Source of the DNA: Clostridia bacterium
GTDB taxonomy: Bacteria; Bacillota; Clostridia; Christensenellales; Borkfalkiaceae
Assembly (NCBI GenBank): GCA_017646555.1
Contig: JAGCMG010000109.1
Span: 1 to 9,060, forward strand
Length of the DNA stretch: 9,060 bases
Direction: 5' to 3'
A model generated the notes under the pieces. It saw only the letters and a program-made list of their open reading frames with translations. It did no database searches and had not been told where the DNA came from. The position numbers and the translations under genes were made by a program. Below are positions 5,301 through 9,060 of the stretch, piece after piece (within the stretch, counting starts at the first letter, position 1; every line of letters starts with the position of its first letter).

Positions 5301-5795
5301 TTAATCTAATTCCGTAACTGAAAGGGAGGTTTCTTTTGTTGCTACGGTAAGTACTAAATCGTTTTTAATAAAGGTTAAAAAGTTAATATCGATTATTTTT
5401 CCGTCGTATTTAACGCCGTTTGATAAATCAATCTTTTTAAGGTCTAATAAAATAGAGCCAGCGTTTAACTTAACGAAAGATTCAGCCTTTGTCCAAAGTA
5501 AAGCGTATTCTTTTGCTGAAGACGGCGTAACGGAAAAGATAGCGCGTTCAGGGAAAGAAGATTTAACGACTTCTTCATCAACGCCGATTTCACTTTCGGA
5601 AAAAGCCACGGCGATATTGCCTTTACTGTGGGTAATGCTAAACTTAATAGGGCAATTTTCGATAAACGGCTTGCCGTTAGCAGATTTTTTAATCATACTT
5701 TCATCTGCTGAAAAATTATATTCGCTATTAAGCAAAGAAAATAAAAATTCGTGTGATAATTCTTTATCGCCTTTTTTCAAAAAAACTTTAACCAT
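5301..5795 (-). CDS. Sfp-type 4'-phosphopantetheinyl transferase, short form
   Basis: This 164-residue enzyme is predicted to move the phosphopantetheine arm of CoA onto a serine of carrier proteins. Motifs in order are NGKP (40-43), FSITHSKG (52-59, with H56), the Mg2+-binding IGVDEE (70-75; D73 and E75) and WTKAESFVKL (101-110), where E105 is the third metal ligand and K109 the conserved lysine of W-x-x-K-E-x-x-x-K. The protein is short for the class (Sfp has 224 residues). By my alignment the missing residues are at the N-terminus and between E75 and E105, while all key residues remain, so it is a compact form rather than a broken gene. No polyketide, peptide or fatty-acid synthase gene is nearby, so the target could be the general acyl carrier protein or something elsewhere. 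The ATG has no ribosome binding site and coincides with the predicted transcription start. Confidence 0.85.
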   Translation of the reverse strand: MVKVFLKKGDKELSHEFLFSLLNSEYNFSADESMIKKSANGKPFIENCPIKFSITHSKGNIAVAFSESEIGVDEEVVKSSFPERAIFSVTPSSAKEYALLWTKAESFVKLNAGSILLDLKKIDLSNGVKYDGKIIDINFLTFIKNDLVLTVATKETSLSVTELD

Positions 5796-5801
5796 ATTTA
5801 T

Positions 5802-5829
5802 ATTTTATCATAAAAAATAGAAAAGTCAA
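5802..5829 (-). promoter_or_regulatory. Promoter of the phosphopantetheinyl transferase gene
   Basis: On the minus strand TTGACT (5829-5824), a 16-base spacer and TAAAAT (5807-5802) each match the sigma-A consensus at five of six positions. Seven bases past the -10 is position 5795, the A of the start codon, so the transcript should be leaderless. Confidence 0.7.
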
Positions 5830-5845
5830 TACCCAATTTTATCTA

Positions 5846-5874
5846 AAATGTGTTTGCTAAAAGCGAAAGCATTT
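5846..5874. promoter_or_regulatory. Imperfect 13-bp dyad, candidate operator for the alpha-galactosidase gene
   Basis: Left arm AAATGTGTTTGCT (5846-5858) and right arm AGCGAAAGCATTT (5862-5874) match as inverted repeats at 10 of 13 positions around an AAA centre. It lies 10 bases upstream of the -35 of the alpha-galactosidase promoter and 16 bases upstream of the divergent -35, so a bound regulator could affect both. The position just upstream of the -35 suits an activator. No regulator gene of the LacI or AraC type is visible in the window. Confidence 0.4.
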
Positions 5875-5884
5875 AAAAAAACAC

Positions 5885-5913
5885 TTGAAATAATAGTTTT
5901 TATATGTTATATT
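5885..5913 (+). promoter_or_regulatory. Promoter of the alpha-galactosidase gene
   Basis: TTGAAA (5885-5890), a 17-base spacer, and TATATT (5908-5913) preceded by the extended -10 TGT (5905-5907). Transcription should start near 5920, leaving a leader of about 28 bases that holds the ribosome binding site AAGGAG (5935-5940). Confidence 0.78.
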
Positions 5914-5947
5914 TAATAAGTAATTATAACCTTTAAGGAGATGAAAA

Positions 5948-8128
5948 ATGATTAAACTTTTCGGCGAATACGTAAAAATCGATACGCCAAATACTTCACT
6001 TATCATAAAAAAGCACGAAGACCGTGCATTGATGCTTTATTACGGCAAAAAACTTAACGACCACGACGATTACGGTTATTTTTCAAAAGGTAAAACCGAT
6101 AGACGTGGCGCATCTAACGACGACTGGGCAAATATTCCGTCGGTAATGTCGTCTAATGGTGAAGTTGCTCAAAAAACCAACTATACAAATTTTCACGACG
6201 AAAACGGGCTTTTCACTAACCGTTTTAACCTTGTTGATGCAGAGATTGTTGAAGGCTTTTCTTCTCCGTTGCCAACGGCAAGAAAAAAGGCTCAAATTTG
6301 CCGTTTAACTTATATAGACGAAGTTTCAAAAGCAACTCTTTATCAATACTACACGGTATTTGACGATTGTGATGTTATCACCGTTCATAGTGAACTTGTT
6401 AACACTACCGGTAAAACCATTTTCGTTAATAAACTTGCATCTTGTCAATTAGACTTTGTTGGCGATAAAGCGCAAGTAGTAACTTTTGACGGTACTTGGG
6501 TGGACGAAAGAAATCGTCACGAAACGGATATCGTTGCAGGTAGATTTGAAATAGATTCAAAGTTAGGTCTTTCTTCGCCCGTGCATAACCCGTTCATTAT
6601 GGTAAAAATAAGAGATAATGTTATCGGTCTTAACCTTATTTGGTCGGGGAATCACAAAGAAGAAGTGGAAATTTCGCCTTATAAGCGCGTTAGAATTATT
6701 ACGGGCTTAAACGATTTTGCATTTAACTATAAACTTAATGCTGGGGAAAGTTTAGTTTCGCCTGAAGCCGTTATGGTTATTGCTAATGACGAAAAAACTA
6801 TTACTTCAAATTTACATAAATTCTCGTTAAATCATATAGTAAACCCTGATTTTGCTTATAAAGATAGACCTGTTCTTATCAACAACTGGGAAGGTACTTA
6901 TTTTAACTTTACTGGTGAAAAAATTCTTCAAATGGCAACCGTTGCTAAAAAGGTGGGCATAGAAATGTTCGTATTAGACGACGGCTGGTTTGGTAAGCGT
7001 GACGACGACCGTTCTGGACTTGGTGACTGGTACGATAACGAAAAGAAAACGGGTGGTCTTAAAAAACTTGCCGATAACATTAAAGCACTTGGCTTAAAAT
7101 TTGGGCTTTGGGTAGAACCTGAAATGATTAGCCGTGACTCAGACCTATTCCGTGCGCATCCAGAATACGCTATGGCAATTCCAGGTGTTGAGCCGGTTGA
7201 AAGAAGATGGCAACTTGCAATCGATATGTGTAACGACGAAGTTTGCAACTATCTTGCTGATACGTTAATTAAAATCTTTAAAGAAGTCGGCGTTGACTAC
7301 GTTAAGTGGGACCATAATAGAGCGTTTTCTGACGTGTATTCTTCTAAACTTGAAAACCAAGGCGAATACCACTATAAATACTACGTAAATCAATATAAAC
7401 TTTTAGATAAAATCACTAAAGCGTGCCCTGACGTATTATTTGAATCTTGCGCGTCGGGTGGTTGTAGATACGACCTTGGTATGCAATATTTTATGCCACA
7501 AAACTGGGGTAGTGACAACACTAACGCATACGATAGATTATTTATTCAAGAAGGCACTTTAGTAGCGTATCCACAATCAACGATGGGCGCGCACGTAGCA
7601 GCAAGTCACAGCAATCCTAAAATTTGTTTAGAATCACGCTTTAACGTTGCGTCGGTTGGTGCATTTGGTTACGAATACGATATCACTAAATCGCCTAAAG
7701 AAGAACTTTCAACTATTAAAAAGCAAGTTGCGTACTATAAAAAGCATAGAAGATTATTCCAATACGGTAACTACTATAAACTTGGCGACGGTCTTGAAAA
7801 AACTAACTACGGTGGTTGGATATTAGTTTCCGATAAAAAGGATGAGGCTATTGCCGTTGTCGTAAACAAAAATTTAGGCTTTGTTGCCACAAGGGAACAC
7901 TTTGCGTTTGCTGGCCTTGACGATAATACTTTATACAGCGTAATAATGCGTCCACAAGACAATCTTCGTGAAACTTACGATTTTACCGCTTACGGTGATG
8001 CGCTTAATTCCTTTGGTTTAGACTTTGGTAGTTTAGACTGGGCCGAAGCTGATGAAATAGAAAATTCCGGCGCATTTAGGTCAAGAATGTTCTATATCAA
8101 AAAAATCGGCAAAGCAAATAACAAGTAA
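5948..8128 (+). CDS. Alpha-galactosidase, glycoside hydrolase family 36
   Basis: This is a 726-residue retaining glycosidase that removes alpha-1,6-linked galactose from melibiose, raffinose and related oligosaccharides. The length matches full GH36 enzymes: an N-terminal beta-supersandwich (about 1-290), a catalytic (beta/alpha)8 barrel (about 310-610) and a C-terminal beta domain. In the barrel: VLDDGWF (342-348); GLWVEPEM (386-393); the nucleophile D455 in YVKWDHNR (451-458); SCASGGCRYDLGM (500-512); and the acid/base D523 in NWGSDNTNAYDR (519-530). There is no signal peptide, so the enzyme should be cytoplasmic and depend on oligosaccharide import. No transporter or regulator for such sugars lies beside it, so it is an orphan unit here. 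AAGGAG seven bases before the ATG gives strong initiation. GH27 enzymes share the barrel but lack the large N-terminal domain; GH36 alpha-N-acetylgalactosaminidase activity is a less likely alternative. Confidence 0.95.
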   Translation: MIKLFGEYVKIDTPNTSLIIKKHEDRALMLYYGKKLNDHDDYGYFSKGKTDRRGASNDDWANIPSVMSSNGEVAQKTNYTNFHDENGLFTNRFNLVDAEIVEGFSSPLPTARKKAQICRLTYIDEVSKATLYQYYTVFDDCDVITVHSELVNTTGKTIFVNKLASCQLDFVGDKAQVVTFDGTWVDERNRHETDIVAGRFEIDSKLGLSSPVHNPFIMVKIRDNVIGLNLIWSGNHKEEVEISPYKRVRIITGLNDFAFNYKLNAGESLVSPEAVMVIANDEKTITSNLHKFSLNHIVNPDFAYKDRPVLINNWEGTYFNFTGEKILQMATVAKKVGIEMFVLDDGWFGKRDDDRSGLGDWYDNEKKTGGLKKLADNIKALGLKFGLWVEPEMISRDSDLFRAHPEYAMAIPGVEPVERRWQLAIDMCNDEVCNYLADTLIKIFKEVGVDYVKWDHNRAFSDVYSSKLENQGEYHYKYYVNQYKLLDKITKACPDVLFESCASGGCRYDLGMQYFMPQNWGSDNTNAYDRLFIQEGTLVAYPQSTMGAHVAASHSNPKICLESRFNVASVGAFGYEYDITKSPKEELSTIKKQVAYYKKHRRLFQYGNYYKLGDGLEKTNYGGWILVSDKKDEAIAVVVNKNLGFVATREHFAFAGLDDNTLYSVIMRPQDNLRETYDFTAYGDALNSFGLDFGSLDWAEADEIENSGAFRSRMFYIKKIGKANNK

Positions 8129-8140
8129 TTATAAAATTTT

Positions 8141-8171
8141 CTAACGACGCCCTATTAAAGGGCTCGTTTAG
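8141..8171 (+). terminator. Probable hairpin terminator after the alpha-galactosidase gene
   Basis: GCCCT (8149-8153) pairs with AGGGC (8159-8163) around ATTAA. Beyond a bulged C8148, AACGA (8143-8147) pairs with TCGTT (8164-8168), and CTA/TAG can extend the stem further. The T-tract is short and broken (GTTTAGTATT), so termination may be partial and some read-through into the ABC transporter genes is possible. Confidence 0.5.
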
Positions 8172-8209
8172 TATTAAAGAATAAAAGTACTTTTTATAAA
8201 GGTGTAAAT

Positions 8210-8920
8210 ATGTTTGAAATTAAATCACTTACAAAAGCGTACGTAAAGGGCGTGAACGCCGTTGACGATTTATCATTGACGGTTAATGACGGCGAAATTT
8301 ACGGGTTTATCGGCCATAACGGCGCGGGCAAATCGACCACTATAAAATGTATGGTCGGCGCGCTTGATTTTACGCAAGGTGAAATTATTTTGGACGGTGT
8401 TTCGATTAAAGATAACCCCGTTGAATACAAAAAAAGAATAGCGTATATTCAAGACAATCCCGAACTTTACGAATTTATGACGGGTAAAAAGTATCTTGAT
8501 TTTATAGCGGATATTTACGGCGTCGGGGAAGAGCGCACGGAAAGAATTAAAAAGTATGCCGTTTCGCTTGAAATTGAAAACGCGCTTGGCGATTATATAT
8601 CTTCGTATTCGCACGGTATGAAACAAAAATTAGCCTTAATTTCGGCACTTATTCACGAACCTAAACTTTTAGTTTTAGACGAACCGTTCGTAGGGCTTGA
8701 CCCAAAAGCCAGCCACACGCTAAAACAAATTATGCGTGAGTTCGTTCAAAAAGGAACGATAATTTTTTTCTCAACGCACGTATTAGAAGTTGCAGAAAAA
8801 TTATGCGATAAAATAGCAATCATTAAAAACGGCAAGTTAATAATAACGGGCGAAACGGAAGTCGTTACTAAAGACGCGTCGCTTGAAGAAGTTTTCTTAA
8901 AAACGCATCAAGGTGAGTAA
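8210..8920 (+). CDS. ABC transporter ATP-binding protein (EcsA-like)
   Basis: This 236-residue ATPase subunit of an ABC transporter would energise the membrane protein encoded just downstream. All ATPase motifs are present: Walker A GHNGAGKST (35-43), Q-loop Q81, signature YSHGMKQK (133-140), Walker B LLVLDEP (153-159, with E158 as the catalytic base), D-loop GLDP (162-165) and H-loop H190 in FSTHVLE. The signature reads SHGM rather than SGGM, a form I associate with EcsA-type ATPases, where it is normal. AAAGGTG (8198-8204), five bases before the ATG, is the ribosome binding site; I see no convincing promoter in 8129-8209. The next gene starts one base after the stop, so the two form an operon. 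The transported substrate is unknown. EcsAB-like systems affect secretion and membrane proteolysis, whereas similar ATPases act in lantibiotic or bacitracin export, so function is left open. Confidence 0.9.
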   Translation: MFEIKSLTKAYVKGVNAVDDLSLTVNDGEIYGFIGHNGAGKSTTIKCMVGALDFTQGEIILDGVSIKDNPVEYKKRIAYIQDNPELYEFMTGKKYLDFIADIYGVGEERTERIKKYAVSLEIENALGDYISSYSHGMKQKLALISALIHEPKLLVLDEPFVGLDPKASHTLKQIMREFVQKGTIIFFSTHVLEVAEKLCDKIAIIKNGKLIITGETEVVTKDASLEEVFLKTHQGE

Positions 8921-8921
8921 A

Positions 8922-9060
8922 ATGAAAAATTATCTTTTACTCATAAAAATCGGGGTTGAACGCATTTTAGTGGGCAACTCTAAAAAGCATAAAAAAACAG
9001 TCAAAAACGGGCTTGTTGGCTTTGGACTAATCGCGATTTTAGCAATAGGTATTTCGGTTG
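8922..9060 (+). CDS. Putative ABC transporter membrane protein, N-terminal fragment (3' end outside window)
   Basis: The first 46 codons are visible, beginning MKNYLLLIKIGVERIL. AAGGTGAG (8910-8917) inside the end of the ATPase gene serves as ribosome binding site, four bases before the ATG. A basic stretch at 20-28 (SKKHKKTVK) is followed by a hydrophobic run from about residue 31 (LVGFGLIAILAIGISV), the start of a first membrane segment with the positive charges on the cytoplasmic side. With one base between the two genes and an ATPase upstream, it is very probably the permease partner. The fragment is too short to name a permease family. Confidence 0.75.
   Translation, partial: MKNYLLLIKIGVERILVGNSKKHKKTVKNGLVGFGLIAILAIGISV

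Noticed and set aside
5617..5820. 67-codon + strand frame opposite the phosphopantetheinyl transferase
   Set aside because: It is antisense to a gene with clear catalytic motifs, has no ribosome binding site, and its translation resembles no protein family.
5836..5849. ATTTTA-TC-TAAAAT palindrome in the divergent intergenic region
   Set aside because: It is composed almost wholly of A and T and is short; such palindromes are expected by chance in DNA of this composition.
6928..7248. 106-codon minus-strand frame inside the alpha-galactosidase
   Set aside because: It is a shadow of the conserved catalytic barrel coding region and has no promoter or ribosome binding site of its own.
8273..8626. 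117-codon minus-strand frame inside the ABC ATPase gene
   Set aside because: It is a shadow of a strongly conserved ATPase sequence, with a translation of low complexity and no initiation signals.
8342..8629. ABC signature SHGM instead of SGGM as a possible defective or novel ATPase
   Set aside because: All other ATPase motifs are intact, and this variant is usual in EcsA-like ATPases, so it does not indicate loss of function.
1..9060. Mobile elements, CRISPR repeats, tRNA or rRNA genes, or a defence system
   Set aside because: I found no regularly spaced repeats, transposase or integrase motifs, cloverleaf-like sequences or known defence-gene motifs on either strand.

Overview
The window is AT-rich, tightly packed bacterial chromosome. 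Nine of the ten complete or partial protein genes upstream of the right edge follow the usual Gram-positive pattern: AAGGAG/AGGTG-type ribosome binding sites, TTGAAA/TATAAT promoters and short hairpin-plus-T terminators. Gene content (tcdA, a cysteine-rich Rrf2 regulator, cysK, sstT, a GH36 alpha-galactosidase, an EcsA-like ABC ATPase) points to an anaerobic, probably gut-associated Bacillota of the class Clostridia. That placement is inference from family resemblance only; no marker gene in the window fixes the genus. I see no insertion sequences, phage genes, CRISPR arrays, tRNAs or rRNAs, and no gene-free stretch longer than about 150 bases.

Region 1 (1-2313), all on +, is a sulfur-related run with very short gaps: the 3' half of tcdA (tRNA t6A to ct6A dehydratase), an Rrf2-family regulator with a C-terminal cysteine cluster, cysteine synthase (cysK) and a GNAT acetyltransferase. 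The regulator next to cysK suggests an Fe-S or cysteine-status sensor controlling cysteine synthesis.

Region 2 (2314-3250) holds two small transcription units, each with its own promoter. The first is an unrecognised 57-residue protein with a palindrome over its -35 region and an intrinsic terminator right after its stop codon. The second is a maltose/galactoside-type sugar O-acetyltransferase, whose consensus promoter starts immediately after that terminator.

Region 3 (3251-5295) begins with two unexplained hairpins. A promoter then sits almost on top of the start codon of a permuted NlpC/P60-like (YiiX-type) putative cysteine peptidase/amidase. Its 3' end overlaps sstT, a Na+-coupled serine/threonine importer, by 26 bases. 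A strong bidirectional terminator at 5263-5295 closes both this unit and the convergent minus-strand gene.

Region 4 (5301-8171) is a divergent pair. On minus is a short Sfp-type phosphopantetheinyl transferase that appears to be made from a leaderless mRNA. On + is a 726-residue cytoplasmic GH36 alpha-galactosidase with a clear promoter and an operator-like dyad just upstream of it.

Region 5 (8210-9060) is an EcsA-like ABC transporter operon: a complete ATPase followed by the first 46 codons of its presumed membrane partner, cut by the window edge.

Most of the window is ordinary housekeeping and accessory metabolism. The items most worth a second look are the 57-residue gene with its palindrome, the two apparent leaderless transcripts, the overlap of the peptidase-like gene with sstT, and the Rrf2-cysK pairing.
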